Source: Staphylococcus warneri
GTDB lineage: Bacteria > Bacillota > Bacilli > Staphylococcales > Staphylococcaceae
DNA: 64,000 nt
Assembly (NCBI RefSeq): GCF_900636385.1
Contig: NZ_LR134269.1
Location: 744,001-808,000, forward strand
Reading direction: 5' to 3'
Shown: positions 1 to 8,082 of the stretch, one piece after another
Numbering within the stretch: the stretch's first letter is position 1
How the letters are laid out: every line of letters starts with the position of its first letter
Notes under the pieces: model-generated
What the model saw: the letters and a program-made list of their open reading frames with translations, nothing else
Database searches by the model: none
Told to the model about the DNA's origin: nothing
Translations under genes and position numbers: made by a program

Positions 1-1130
1 GTTGCTGTATTTGATAAATCTTCTTTATGTTGAGTAGCTTTATCGTTTAAGTCTTTATTAGAATCTTGAGCATTAGATTGTGTTGAATCTTTTAAATTAC
101 TTGTATGATCATTAACATTGTCTTTAGTTTTATCTTGTAATTGACTAGATTGTGTTGATTTTGATTTAGCATCTTTATTATTTATAGCTTTATCTTTTTT
201 GTCTTTTTTACCTTTTTTAGAATCAGTAGTTACTTTTTCGCCTCGTAGTACGAAATATTGAACGATTCCCATTAATAAAGCATAGTAAATAAATAGTGTT
301 ACTAAAATAACAATAACTTGTAAAATAACTAATAATACTTGCGCAACTGTTTGTGACATACTACCAGTTGCCATTTGTACAAGAGTCACTAATACACGTG
401 TGATGATAGTAATTAATAAATTAATTAATAAAATACCAATGAAGAATTTTAACCATGTTTTATGGCCATTTTTAATTGCTTTAAATCCTTCTTTGAAAAG
501 TTTAATTGGTCCTTGTGTTGGGTTTTCTGTGTATGCTGCTGTGTAATTAATGATTAACACAAAGAAAAACCAATAAAAGATTGAAGTAATGAATCCAACA
601 ATTAAAGTTACACCAATTTGGAATGCTAGGTAAGCAGGCATTGGATTATCCATGCCACTAATAGGTCCTTGAATAGCATTTACTAATGGTGATATTACAA
701 GGCCAAGCAATTTATTTACTAAAAATAAAATGACTCCCATTATGATAAATAATGCTACAGTGATTAATGCTAGTAATACACTTTTACCATAATGACCTTT
801 TTTGAATGAGATAAATAAATCTGAGAATTTAACTTTTTCTTTTCTGATTGCTTTTGAAATAACATTAATCGCACCTGCAATTAATTGATAACCTAAAAAG
901 ATAAATAATAAAATTACGACTAATGCAAGTCCAATAATCGGTGTAAGTAATGGTCCGACTGGTTGACCGAATTGCATCATCATTTGCAATTGCATGATTT
1001 GTTGACCAATCATAGCCATTGCCACTCTACCGATTAAAAAAATGACGATAAAGCTTACTAATGTAAATAGTATTGCTTTAAGATTCTGAGGTTTAGCATT
1101 CTTAAATGCTAAGTTGTAATATTTAAACAA
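1..1130 (-). CDS. Multi-pass membrane protein with charged low-complexity tail (partial)
   Basis: Gene read on the minus strand whose 3' end lies outside the window; at least 376 codons are present. I place the start at a TTG preceded by AAAAGGAG about ten bases upstream; no ATG fits as well. The protein has about six hydrophobic segments separated by short loops (for example LVSFIVIFLIG near the start and VLLVILQVIVILVTLFIYY near residue 270). A roughly 80-residue hydrophilic tail rich in K, D, S, T, N and Q follows. I do not recognise a catalytic motif, and the function is unknown. The tail resembles LEA/YtxH-like amphipathic low-complexity sequence. It stands alone, divergent from the phosphodiesterase gene. 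Confidence 0.75.
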   Translation of the reverse strand, partial: MFKYYNLAFKNAKPQNLKAILFTLVSFIVIFLIGRVAMAMIGQQIMQLQMMMQFGQPVGPLLTPIIGLALVVILLFIFLGYQLIAGAINVISKAIRKEKVKFSDLFISFKKGHYGKSVLLALITVALFIIMGVILFLVNKLLGLVISPLVNAIQGPISGMDNPMPAYLAFQIGVTLIVGFITSIFYWFFFVLIINYTAAYTENPTQGPIKLFKEGFKAIKNGHKTWLKFFIGILLINLLITIITRVLVTLVQMATGSMSQTVAQVLLVILQVIVILVTLFIYYALLMGIVQYFVLRGEKVTTDSKKGKKDKKDKAINNKDAKSKSTQSSQLQDKTKDNVNDHTSNLKDSTQSNAQDSNKDLNDKATQHKEDLSNTA

Positions 1131-1262
1131 ATTTTAAGCACTCCTTTTCGTTAATATAAATACAATATCAAAAATTTGGACTTTTTCAAATTAATATCTA
1201 ACATAATAGGGTATTAAGTGTTAAAATGTTCTAATGAATTGAAAATGAAAGGAGATATCATC

Positions 1263-1994
1263 ATGAAATTTGCAATTATTACTGACGTGCATGGTAACTT
1301 TGATGCATTAGAAACTGTATTGGATGATATTGATAATAGAGACGATATTGATAAAATTTATAATCTTGGTGACAACATTGGAATTGGTCACGAGACAAAT
1401 AAAGTATTAGATCATATATTTGATCGTGACGATATGGAAATGATTGCAGGGAATCATGATGAAGCTATTATGTCTGTTGTTAATGGCACTCCTTATCCGG
1501 ATGATTTAAAAGATAAGTTTTATGAACACCACCGATGGATTGCAGGCCATTTAGATGAAGACTATTATGAAGAACTCAATCAATTACCACGTTATATTGA
1601 AAAAACAATTTGTGGGAAAAAAGTATTATTTATCCATTATGAAATAGAGAATGATAAATTGTCTTCGTCAATTGATGAACAACCATTTAGTCCAATCGTT
1701 AAAGATGATGAAAATGAAATGACTCAATTATTTGCGGATAAAGATGCTGATTTAATCATATTTGGCCATAACCATCGTTTGCATATGTTTGATGACAAAA
1801 ACAAAATGTATTTCAATCCAGGTGCTGTTGGATTAAATAATGGATCACATGCTGTATATGGTATAGTAACGGTTACTGACACAGACATTTCATTAGAAAG
1901 AGTTAAATTAGCATACGATAATGAAGAATTTTTAGAAGGATTTGAAGCGAAACAGGTACCTGCAAAAGAACTTATATTTGAAAAATTTATGTAA
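1263..1994 (+). CDS. Metallophosphoesterase (calcineurin-like, YfcE/MJ0936-type)
   Basis: 243-residue cytosolic protein of the calcineurin-like phosphoesterase superfamily. Dimetal-site motifs are in order: D-x-H at residues 8-10 (TDVHGN), GDN near 36-38, GNHD at 63-66, and GHNHR near residue 170. The family cleaves phosphomonoesters or phosphodiesters; the substrate cannot be deduced. The start is the ATG behind AAAGGAGATATCATC; an upstream in-frame ATG lacks a ribosome binding site. Single gene between a divergent membrane-protein gene and a convergent czrB, closed by a shared terminator. Confidence 0.85.
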   Translation: MKFAIITDVHGNFDALETVLDDIDNRDDIDKIYNLGDNIGIGHETNKVLDHIFDRDDMEMIAGNHDEAIMSVVNGTPYPDDLKDKFYEHHRWIAGHLDEDYYEELNQLPRYIEKTICGKKVLFIHYEIENDKLSSSIDEQPFSPIVKDDENEMTQLFADKDADLIIFGHNHRLHMFDDKNKMYFNPGAVGLNNGSHAVYGIVTVTDTDISLERVKLAYDNEEFLEGFEAKQVPAKELIFEKFM

Positions 1995-1996
1995 TT

Positions 1997-2037
1997 AAAA
2001 GTTGCCCCATCATTAGATTGATGGAGCAACTTTTTTA
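1997..2037. terminator. Bidirectional terminator between phosphodiesterase gene and czrB
   Basis: A 12-bp stem with one mismatch (GTTGCCCCATCA / TGATGGAGCAAC) is flanked by A-run and T-run, so it can serve both convergent genes. Confidence 0.85.
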
Positions 2038-2039
2038 TA

Positions 2040-2987
2040 TTAATGATGATGAACGCCAGTACAAAGTGTTGTTTCGTCATGATCATGATTTGCTGTTTCT
2101 AATTGAATTGTCATATGTTGAATATTTAAATGTAATAAATCGTGTTCGATACGTTTAAGTAATTGCTCGCAGTCTTTGACAGTTAAAGTATCTGGCACAA
2201 CGGCATGGCAACTTAATGCGTTCATATCATTAGATATCGTCCATACATGATAATCATGGACGCTTTGAATTTCAATGTTTTTCGTTAAAGTTTGAATAAC
2301 GATATCTAAATCAACGTCGGTTGGTGTGCCTTCCATTAATATATTTAAAGATGATTTAGCAATACCATAAGCACTTTTTAAGATAATAACAGAAACTAAA
2401 ATACTTGCTATCGGGTCAGCAATCGTCCAACCCAATGTCCAAATTAATATTGCAGCGACAATTGCACCAATAGATCCAAATAAGTCACCAAGTACATGTA
2501 AGAATGCACCGCGCATATTTAAATTGTGTGAAGTATCTCCACCTTTAAACATTAAAAGTGCAATGACAACATTGACAATTAAACCTAAGATACTGATGAC
2601 AAACATTTCTTTTGATTGAACTTCTGGTGGCGTGAAAAAGCGTTTAATAGCTTCTATAACGATTAAAATACTAATGACAAATAGTGTAACACCATTAAAA
2701 AGTGCCGCTAAGACTTCAAATCGTTTATAACCATAGGTCTTAGATACTGTTGCATGTTTTTCAGCATAGATAAATGCAATGAGTGCTACTAATAGTGATA
2801 GGGCATCACTGAACATATGGAAGCCGTCAGAAAGTAAGGCCAGACTATTGGCTAAAAAACCGCCAATAATTTCTACTAACATAAATAGGGCTATAATAAT
2901 AAATGAGATTAATAAGATTTTTTTGTTGTTTGTATGTACATGCCCGTGTGCGTGTGAATGTGCATGATCATGATGATGTGTTGACAT
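2040..2987 (-). CDS. czrB: Cation diffusion facilitator, Zn/Co efflux protein CzrB
   Basis: 315-residue inner-membrane CDF transporter that exports Zn(II) and Co(II) in exchange for protons. His-rich clusters lie at both ends: HHHDHAHSHAHGHVH at the N-terminus and HDHDE...HHH at the C-terminus. About six transmembrane helices carry the HxxxD/DxxxD-type metal site (LLSDGFHMFSD near residue 55 and HVLGDLFGS near residue 165). A C-terminal cytosolic metal-sensing domain follows. I use the ATG at 2987, which has AAGGTGA eight bases upstream, rather than the GTG at 2999. It begins one base after the czrA stop, so the pair is a translationally linked operon under czrA control. Confidence 0.93.
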   Translation of the reverse strand: MSTHHHDHAHSHAHGHVHTNNKKILLISFIIIALFMLVEIIGGFLANSLALLSDGFHMFSDALSLLVALIAFIYAEKHATVSKTYGYKRFEVLAALFNGVTLFVISILIVIEAIKRFFTPPEVQSKEMFVISILGLIVNVVIALLMFKGGDTSHNLNMRGAFLHVLGDLFGSIGAIVAAILIWTLGWTIADPIASILVSVIILKSAYGIAKSSLNILMEGTPTDVDLDIVIQTLTKNIEIQSVHDYHVWTISNDMNALSCHAVVPDTLTVKDCEQLLKRIEHDLLHLNIQHMTIQLETANHDHDETTLCTGVHHH

Positions 2988-2988
2988 A

Positions 2989-3312
2989 TTATTTTTCACC
3001 TTCTATAGGGTGACTCGCATGATGAATTGCTTGTTTCAATAAAGTAGAAACATGTTGGTCATCTAAAGAATAAATCATACTTTGACCCTGACGTTTTGAT
3101 TTTACCAGATTTACCGATTTTAAAAGTTTAAGTTGATGGGAGACATTAGATTGAGTTAACGACAATGAATGTGAAATGTGGCCAACACTTGCTTCACCTG
3201 ACGCTAATAATTCCATGATTCTAATGCGGTTAATATCACTTAAAGCTTTGAAAATATCTGTCACTCGTTCTAAAGTTTGTTGATTAGACATGTCTATATT
3301 CTTTTCAGTCAT
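2989..3312 (-). CDS. czrA: ArsR/SmtB-family zinc-responsive repressor CzrA
   Basis: 107-residue winged-helix repressor that releases the czr operator when Zn(II) or Co(II) binds. The alpha-5 metal site is complete: D85-x-H87 and H98-x-x-H101, equivalent to the D84/H86/H97/H100 set of S. aureus CzrA. The DNA-recognition helix is LTQSNVSHQLKLL. The start ATG has AGAGGTG five bases upstream. First gene of czrA-czrB; a perfect operator palindrome sits just upstream. Confidence 0.95.
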   Translation of the reverse strand: MTEKNIDMSNQQTLERVTDIFKALSDINRIRIMELLASGEASVGHISHSLSLTQSNVSHQLKLLKSVNLVKSKRQGQSMIYSLDDQHVSTLLKQAIHHASHPIEGEK

Positions 3313-3323
3313 ACGAACACCTC

Positions 3324-3353
3324 TTAATATATGAATATGTATTCATATATTAA
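3324..3353 (-). promoter_or_regulatory. CzrA operator (14-2-14 perfect palindrome)
   Basis: Perfect inverted repeat with half-site TTAATATATGAATA, a TG centre, and its exact complement, ending about ten bases upstream of the czrA ATG. The inner 12-2-12 part matches the known spacing of ArsR/SmtB-type operators bound by CzrA. Direct autoregulation is inferred from position. Confidence 0.85.
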
Positions 3354-3453
3354 TATAAACTAGTACGTATTTTTAGTCAACAGAGATTTAGCGTTTAAAT
3401 AATGAGGAAAAAGGTAAGAATAATGATATAAGTTTTTAAGGAGGACGTTTAAT

Positions 3454-4107
3454 ATGAGTATTTTGATTATAGGCGCTAATGGTGGCGTGGGCTCTAAGTT
3501 AGTTGATCAATTAAAAGATGATAATGTTGATTTTACTGCAGGTGTGAGAAAAGATGAACAAGTTAAAGCATTAGAAGATAAAGGTATTAAAGCTTTAAAT
3601 ATTGATGTTGAAAAAGAAAGTATTGAAGAATTAAAGAATAAGTTTCAATCTTTTGATAAAGTCCTTTTCTCAGTGGGTTCTGGTGGTAGTACTGGAGCTG
3701 ATAAAACAATATATGTAGATTTAGATGGTGCAGTAAAAACGATTAAAGCAAGTGAAGAAGCGGATATTAAGCATTATGTAATGGTTTCAACGTACGATTC
3801 AAGAAGAGAAGCGTTTGATCAAAGTGGCGACTTAAAACCTTATACTATCGCTAAGCACTATGCGGATGATTATTTAAGACATTCTAATTTAAATTATACC
3901 ATTGTGCATCCAGGTGGTCTTAAAGATGACAAAGGTACTGGTCAAATAAAAGCAGATTTATATTTTGATAGTTATGGTTCAATACCACGAGAAGATGTAG
4001 CTAGTGTGTTAAATTACGTAGTAACTTCTGATAAATTCAACAAGCAAGAATTTCAAATTTTATCTGGTAATGAATCTATTAAAGATGCATTAAAATCTTA
4101 CGAATAA
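3454..4107 (+). CDS. NAD(P)-binding Rossmann-fold protein (SDR/NmrA-like, YhfK type)
   Basis: 217-residue soluble protein with an N-terminal dinucleotide-binding motif GANGGVG at residues 7-13. An atypical SDR layout follows, with a YTIAKHYAD segment near residue 130 in the position of YxxxK. Such proteins are NAD(P)H-dependent reductases, epimerases or NmrA-like redox sensors; the substrate is unknown. The start ATG has AAGGAGGACG at good distance. Monocistronic, with its own terminator downstream. Confidence 0.8.
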   Translation: MSILIIGANGGVGSKLVDQLKDDNVDFTAGVRKDEQVKALEDKGIKALNIDVEKESIEELKNKFQSFDKVLFSVGSGGSTGADKTIYVDLDGAVKTIKASEEADIKHYVMVSTYDSRREAFDQSGDLKPYTIAKHYADDYLRHSNLNYTIVHPGGLKDDKGTGQIKADLYFDSYGSIPREDVASVLNYVVTSDKFNKQEFQILSGNESIKDALKSYE

Positions 4108-4133
4108 TGAAGTAGTAAATATAGAGATATACA

Positions 4134-4177
4134 AATATATAGGGCGAGCAAGTCATTGCTTGGCCTATATATTTTTT
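4134..4177 (+). terminator. Terminator of the NAD(P)-binding protein gene
   Basis: Stem ATATAGG-GCGAGCAA with TTGCTTG-GCCTATAT around a GTCA-type loop, followed by TTTTTT. Confidence 0.8.
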
Positions 4178-4350
4178 ATACTTTTTAACCCCAAACAATG
4201 AAATATACTGTTACTATTCATTTGGATTATAAATTGATATAATATCGGAGATCACCTTAAATGTACTAAGAAAGTATAATTAAAAGTAATGAATGACATA
4301 AATATCGATTGAAAATAGTCAATAATCATCTTAACCATAAAAATATGAAT

Positions 4351-4365
4351 TGTGATACAATCACA
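4351..4365. promoter_or_regulatory. TGTGA-N5-TCACA palindrome upstream of manA
   Basis: A perfect 6-3-6 palindrome (TGTGAT ACA ATCACA) lies about 125 bases before the manA start, in an otherwise featureless 310-base AT-rich gap (4178-4491). It resembles Crp/Fnr- or Rex-like half-sites, but the spacing is one base shorter than either consensus. I therefore do not assign a regulator. Confidence 0.35.
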
Positions 4366-4491
4366 TATAGTGAGTTAAATTTATTAATTGTTGATATAAA
4401 CATTAATAATGAAATACATAGTATACGAATCGTTGATTGAGTATTGGTCAATGATAATTACATAAACATCAAGAGTAATGGAGGTGTAGAC

Positions 4492-5430
4492 ATGCCACTG
4501 TTTTTAAAACCTATTTTCCATGAGAAAATGTGGGGTGGTAATAAATTAGAAACCTTTGGATACCAACTACCCAATCAACAAATTGGAGAATGTTGGGGAA
4601 TCTCAGCTCACCCTAATGGTAAAAATATAATTAAGAATGGTCCCTATGCAGGTCAAACTTTAGATCAAGTATGGGCAGAACATCGAGAATTATTCGGTGA
4701 GTTTCCAAGTAAGGATTTTCCATTGCTCGCTAAAATTGTTGATGCAGAATCACCGTTATCTATTCATGTTCATCCTGATGATTCTTATGCTTATGAAAAT
4801 GAGAATGGTCAATATGGAAAATCAGAATGTTGGTACGTGATTGATGCAGAGGAAGGGTCTGAAATTATATTAGGTACAACTGCAGATTCAAAAGAAACAT
4901 TTAAACAGCATCTAGATGCTGGTACTGTCGAAGATACATTAAGAAAAGTAAATGTAAAGTCGGGTGAATTTTACTTTGTACCAGCTGGAACAATTCATAG
5001 TATCGGTGCTGGTATTGTTGCATATGAAGTTATGCAGTCTTCGGACATTTCATATCGAGTTTATGACTATCAACGCGATAATCATAACGGTGAGTCAAGA
5101 GAACTTAATATTAATAAAGCATTAGATGTTATGGCATTTAATAATGAATTGCCTAATATTGTTCCAGAAAAAGAAATTATAGAAAGTCATCAATGCACAC
5201 ATATTGTTTCTAATGATTTCTTCACTATAGTTAAATGGGAAATTTCAGGAACATTAAATTATATGAAACCACGCGAGTTTTGTTTAGTGTCTGTAATAGA
5301 TGGTGAAGGGAAATTAATTACAGACGGTGATATTTTTGATATTCAAAAAGGAAGCCATTTTGTCCTGACTTCAGAGGATTTAGATAATGTATTTGAAGGC
5401 GACTTTTCTTTAATAATTAGTTATATCTAA
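4492..5430 (+). CDS. manA: Mannose-6-phosphate isomerase, class I
   Basis: 312-residue cupin-fold zinc enzyme interconverting mannose-6-phosphate and fructose-6-phosphate. Seen: the metal-binding HVHPDD motif near residue 100, the downstream E and H ligands (KSECWYV; PAGTIHSIGAG near 175), and the catalytic YEVMQSSDISYRVYDY segment. Length equals the short Firmicute ManA form. The start is the ATG behind GGAGGTGTAGAC; the longer in-frame ORF upstream has no ribosome binding site. A small membrane-protein gene follows 34 bases later, probably in the same transcript. Confidence 0.92.
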   Translation: MPLFLKPIFHEKMWGGNKLETFGYQLPNQQIGECWGISAHPNGKNIIKNGPYAGQTLDQVWAEHRELFGEFPSKDFPLLAKIVDAESPLSIHVHPDDSYAYENENGQYGKSECWYVIDAEEGSEIILGTTADSKETFKQHLDAGTVEDTLRKVNVKSGEFYFVPAGTIHSIGAGIVAYEVMQSSDISYRVYDYQRDNHNGESRELNINKALDVMAFNNELPNIVPEKEIIESHQCTHIVSNDFFTIVKWEISGTLNYMKPREFCLVSVIDGEGKLITDGDIFDIQKGSHFVLTSEDLDNVFEGDFSLIISYI

Positions 5431-5464
5431 AGTATTTAATGATTAAATAAAGGATGTTCAAATT

Positions 5465-5695
5465 ATGAAACAGTTTTTATATATTTCATTACTATGTGGC
5501 GTTATTGCAGGTGCAGGTGTATTTCTAAATATGCCACATTATCCTTCATTAATGATTCCTAGATTAGTTGCTATGATAGGGGTTTTTAGTGCAGCTATCA
5601 CGTTTCGAGATAAAGAAAGCAGTGCCATGTTATCTTTAGGTGGAGTGATGATTAATTTATTGCCACTTCTCGGTTCATTCGTACCTTCTCATTAA
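5465..5695 (+). CDS. Small two- to three-helix membrane protein
   Basis: 76-residue hydrophobic protein with helices near residues 4-22, 33-47 and 55-70. I know no function for it. It lies directly behind manA with ribosome binding site AAAGGATG and ends before a terminator, so it is likely co-transcribed with manA. Confidence 0.7.
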   Translation: MKQFLYISLLCGVIAGAGVFLNMPHYPSLMIPRLVAMIGVFSAAITFRDKESSAMLSLGGVMINLLPLLGSFVPSH

Positions 5696-5743
5696 ATTTG
5701 AAAAAATGTCTTTGTTAAATTAATAACTAAAAATAATTTATAT

Positions 5744-5781
5744 ATAGACTAATGCGGATTTTAGCATTAGTCTATTTTTAA
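5744..5781 (+). terminator. Terminator of manA operon
   Basis: Perfect 12-bp stem ATAGACTAATGC / GCATTAGTCTAT, eight-base loop, then TTTTTA. Confidence 0.88.
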
Positions 5782-5911
5782 TTATTTAAGTCCTGAATGA
5801 TTGCTTTTTAATAAAATATTAGAAAAATAGTTGTAGTAGTATTGGTGTGTTAGATATAATAAGGTAATTAAAATAACTTATTTTACATATAATAAGGTGA
5901 GGAGATTCGTG

Positions 5912-7288
5912 ATGACAGAAGAAATCAATTACTTTTGGTTAAATTGTGGTTATAATAGATGGAATCATAATGAACCATTAGTAGGTCAAACGACATTATT
6001 TGAATCAGGTGCACAATTTAATCCTACTCAAGGATTTAGAGCATTTAAAAAAGCAAAAGCCGGCGATCAAGTCATCTTTTATCAAGTACAAACAGATACA
6101 GGATTGCTAGGTTTTGGAGAAATACTAAGTGTTCAAGCAGGTGCACAAAACAAAATTAGAGTTGAATTTAAATTTAATGAAACGTTAAATCCTTTAACAA
6201 CGGATTATTTAAAACGTAGTGAAGCATTAGATTTTAGAATGAGTAATATGAAAGAAACACTATTTAATCAAATTAGAAAAGAAGAATTTGATCTTATCGT
6301 TCAACTTGGTAAAGGTGAAACAAAAATTCCGCGTTATTTCTTTCTGTCAGAAACAGAAGATTTTGAACCGGGAAAAAGCTATACAATATACACGCATACC
6401 TACAATGGTATTAAACGTAATGGCTATCACTTTTATACACAGTTAGAAGTTGGAGATAATGTAATTATATACAATAAATATCAAAATCAATCTGTAATTG
6501 GTGTGGGTGAAGTAACTAGACATATCCATGAAAAGCCACCTATTCCCGGCAGAACCAATAGTACAGCTATTGAAATTATGTTTGGTAAACATATTACACC
6601 AATATCACTTGGTCATTTGAACAAGCATCCGAAGCTTAAAAACTTATATTTCTTACAAGAAAATGCTAAACAAGCAATAGCAAGTATGTCACAAGTTCAA
6701 TATGATGCTATTTTAGAAATGAGCGATAATAACGGTATTAAGAATCCATTTGAAACAGTGGAGAAATCACATTTACTAGAAGAGCAACAACAAGAAACAA
6801 CAATTAAGCCTTTTATTTTACTAGTTGTTGATAAAAAAGAAGAAGGTTTAAAAGCTGCAAATGATTTATTACAAAAGACAAATGCTAATCCAATTATTAC
6901 ATCTGGACATCCAGATTTTAGCGAAGATATGTTATATGGTAAGTACCTACCTAACGAAAGTGGTGCGTTATACTATCGTGAAGGTTTTATCACTCAGAAT
7001 ATGCCTAAAAAAGATAAAAGCTATCTTGTAATAGACAACTTTAATAGAATAGATCCTGACATATTCCAAACTTATATCAATGTGCTTGAAGGTTATGAAG
7101 TGACATTACCAAGATATAACAAAGAAGGTAATATGATTAAGTGGTCAAAAGAAAAAGACTCATTTTATCATTTTAATCCTAACTGGCACATTATTGGTGT
7201 CACTTATGACTCATTAGAAGAAATTCAGCAAAAATATTCTCAACAATTTTTAAAATATACTAGAATAGTAAAAGTTAACCAAGACTAA
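5912..7288 (+). CDS. Double EVE-domain protein with degenerate McrB-like AAA+ C-terminus
   Basis: 458 residues. Residues 5-135 form an EVE (PUA-like) domain: WLNCGYNRW, then GFRAFKKAKAGDQVIFYQ and GLLGFGEI. Residues 140-270 look like a second EVE copy (LEVGDNVIIYNKY, VIGVGEV). Residues 299-455 align by eye with McrB/MoxR-type AAA+ proteins: SGHPDFSEDMLYGKYLP for the conserved FxxSYSYEDF-G-RP segment, YLVIDNFNR (371-379) for Walker B IDEINR, and NWHIIGVTYDS for sensor 1. The Walker A position reads VVDKKEEG and the Walker B glutamate is Asn, so NTP hydrolysis is unlikely. EVE domains bind modified bases; a reader or sensor role is inference. The start is the ATG after GGTGAGGAG. Monocistronic. 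Confidence 0.8.
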   Translation: MTEEINYFWLNCGYNRWNHNEPLVGQTTLFESGAQFNPTQGFRAFKKAKAGDQVIFYQVQTDTGLLGFGEILSVQAGAQNKIRVEFKFNETLNPLTTDYLKRSEALDFRMSNMKETLFNQIRKEEFDLIVQLGKGETKIPRYFFLSETEDFEPGKSYTIYTHTYNGIKRNGYHFYTQLEVGDNVIIYNKYQNQSVIGVGEVTRHIHEKPPIPGRTNSTAIEIMFGKHITPISLGHLNKHPKLKNLYFLQENAKQAIASMSQVQYDAILEMSDNNGIKNPFETVEKSHLLEEQQQETTIKPFILLVVDKKEEGLKAANDLLQKTNANPIITSGHPDFSEDMLYGKYLPNESGALYYREGFITQNMPKKDKSYLVIDNFNRIDPDIFQTYINVLEGYEVTLPRYNKEGNMIKWSKEKDSFYHFNPNWHIIGVTYDSLEEIQQKYSQQFLKYTRIVKVNQD

Positions 7289-7292
7289 CCCC

Positions 7293-7378
7293 TAAGTTGA
7301 TTTTATGAATTAATCATATAGTACCCTATGATTGAATAGGTGATGTATGAACGCATTCATAAAATCAACTTATTTTTT
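7293..7378 (+). terminator. Long perfect inverted repeat with nested hairpin and T-run
   Basis: An 18-bp perfect stem (7293-7310 with 7355-7372) encloses 44 bases that contain a second 7-bp hairpin (AATCATA / TATGATT). TATTTTTTTA follows. It begins five bases after the EVE gene stop and can terminate it; the branched shape is unusual for a simple terminator. Confidence 0.7.
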
Positions 7379-7456
7379 TATCAAAAAGTCGATGTTTTGT
7401 TTATAAAAAGAGAAATAGGAAAAATAATAAATGAGATAAAAAGGAGTGAGGTTATT

Positions 7457-7879
7457 ATGGCAATTATTTATTATGATGGCAATTGTGTTTATTGCTATAA
7501 CTATGCGATATGGTTAATTCAAAAAGGTTTATCACACAAATATGAATTTGCAACATTAAAAGGTGAGTACGGTCAACAGTTGTTTAATCAACATCCCGAG
7601 GCGAAGGATAGAAATAGTGTAATTGTAGTAGATGGAGACCATATTGAATATGAATCTACAGCGATTGCTTCACTTATAACGTCACTGCCTAATCAGTATA
7701 AATTTTTAGGTTTATTATTATATGTCGTACCTAAGCCAATTAGAAATTTTGGTTATCAATTATTTGCTAATAACAGAGATAAAATGTGGCACACACATTG
7801 GCATCAACCTAATGCTTATGAGAAATCATTCTTTTTAGATGATAATGAGCATGTCAAATTGACTTATTCTCAATTATAG
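7457..7879 (+). CDS. DCC-family thiol-disulfide oxidoreductase (DUF393)
   Basis: 140-residue thioredoxin-like protein. The family signature D-G-x-C-x-x-C is present as YYDGNCVYC at residues 5-13; the two cysteines are the presumed redox pair. Further family features are LLLYVVPKPIRNFGY and the C-terminal region. The physiological substrate is unknown. I choose the ATG preceded by AAGGAGTGAGG; the longer ORF upstream runs through the preceding hairpin and is not credible. Confidence 0.85.
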   Translation: MAIIYYDGNCVYCYNYAIWLIQKGLSHKYEFATLKGEYGQQLFNQHPEAKDRNSVIVVDGDHIEYESTAIASLITSLPNQYKFLGLLLYVVPKPIRNFGYQLFANNRDKMWHTHWHQPNAYEKSFFLDDNEHVKLTYSQL

Positions 7880-7982
7880 TATTTAATTGAGAAAAGAAAT
7901 TACTAATTAAAAAAGTATAATCATAGATAAAGTTTTATATCTTGAATAAAGTGATTCATTTGTGAACATAATTCGAACTTGT

Positions 7983-7997
7983 TTATAATAATTCTAA
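7983..7997 (+). promoter_or_regulatory. Upstream PerR-like box of the Dps gene
   Basis: TTATAATAATTCTAA matches the PerR consensus TTATAATnATTATAA with two differences. It lies 41 bases upstream of an identical-pattern box within the Dps promoter. Confidence 0.7.
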
Positions 7998-8015
7998 ACA
8001 AGAGTATCATTTTAC

Positions 8016-8044
8016 TTTACAGATTATAATGATTCTAATATAAT
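8016..8044 (+). promoter_or_regulatory. Sigma-A promoter of the Dps gene with embedded PerR-like box
   Basis: -35 TTTACA (8016-8021), 17-base spacer, -10 TATAAT (8039-8044). The spacer holds TTATAATGATTCTAA (8024-8038), a PerR-type box differing from consensus at two positions. Repressor binding here would block RNA polymerase; derepression by peroxide is inferred from the known control of staphylococcal Dps/MrgA. Confidence 0.78.
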
Positions 8045-8082
8045 AAAGGTATAGTCAATGAATTAAAGGAGCGTATATTAAT

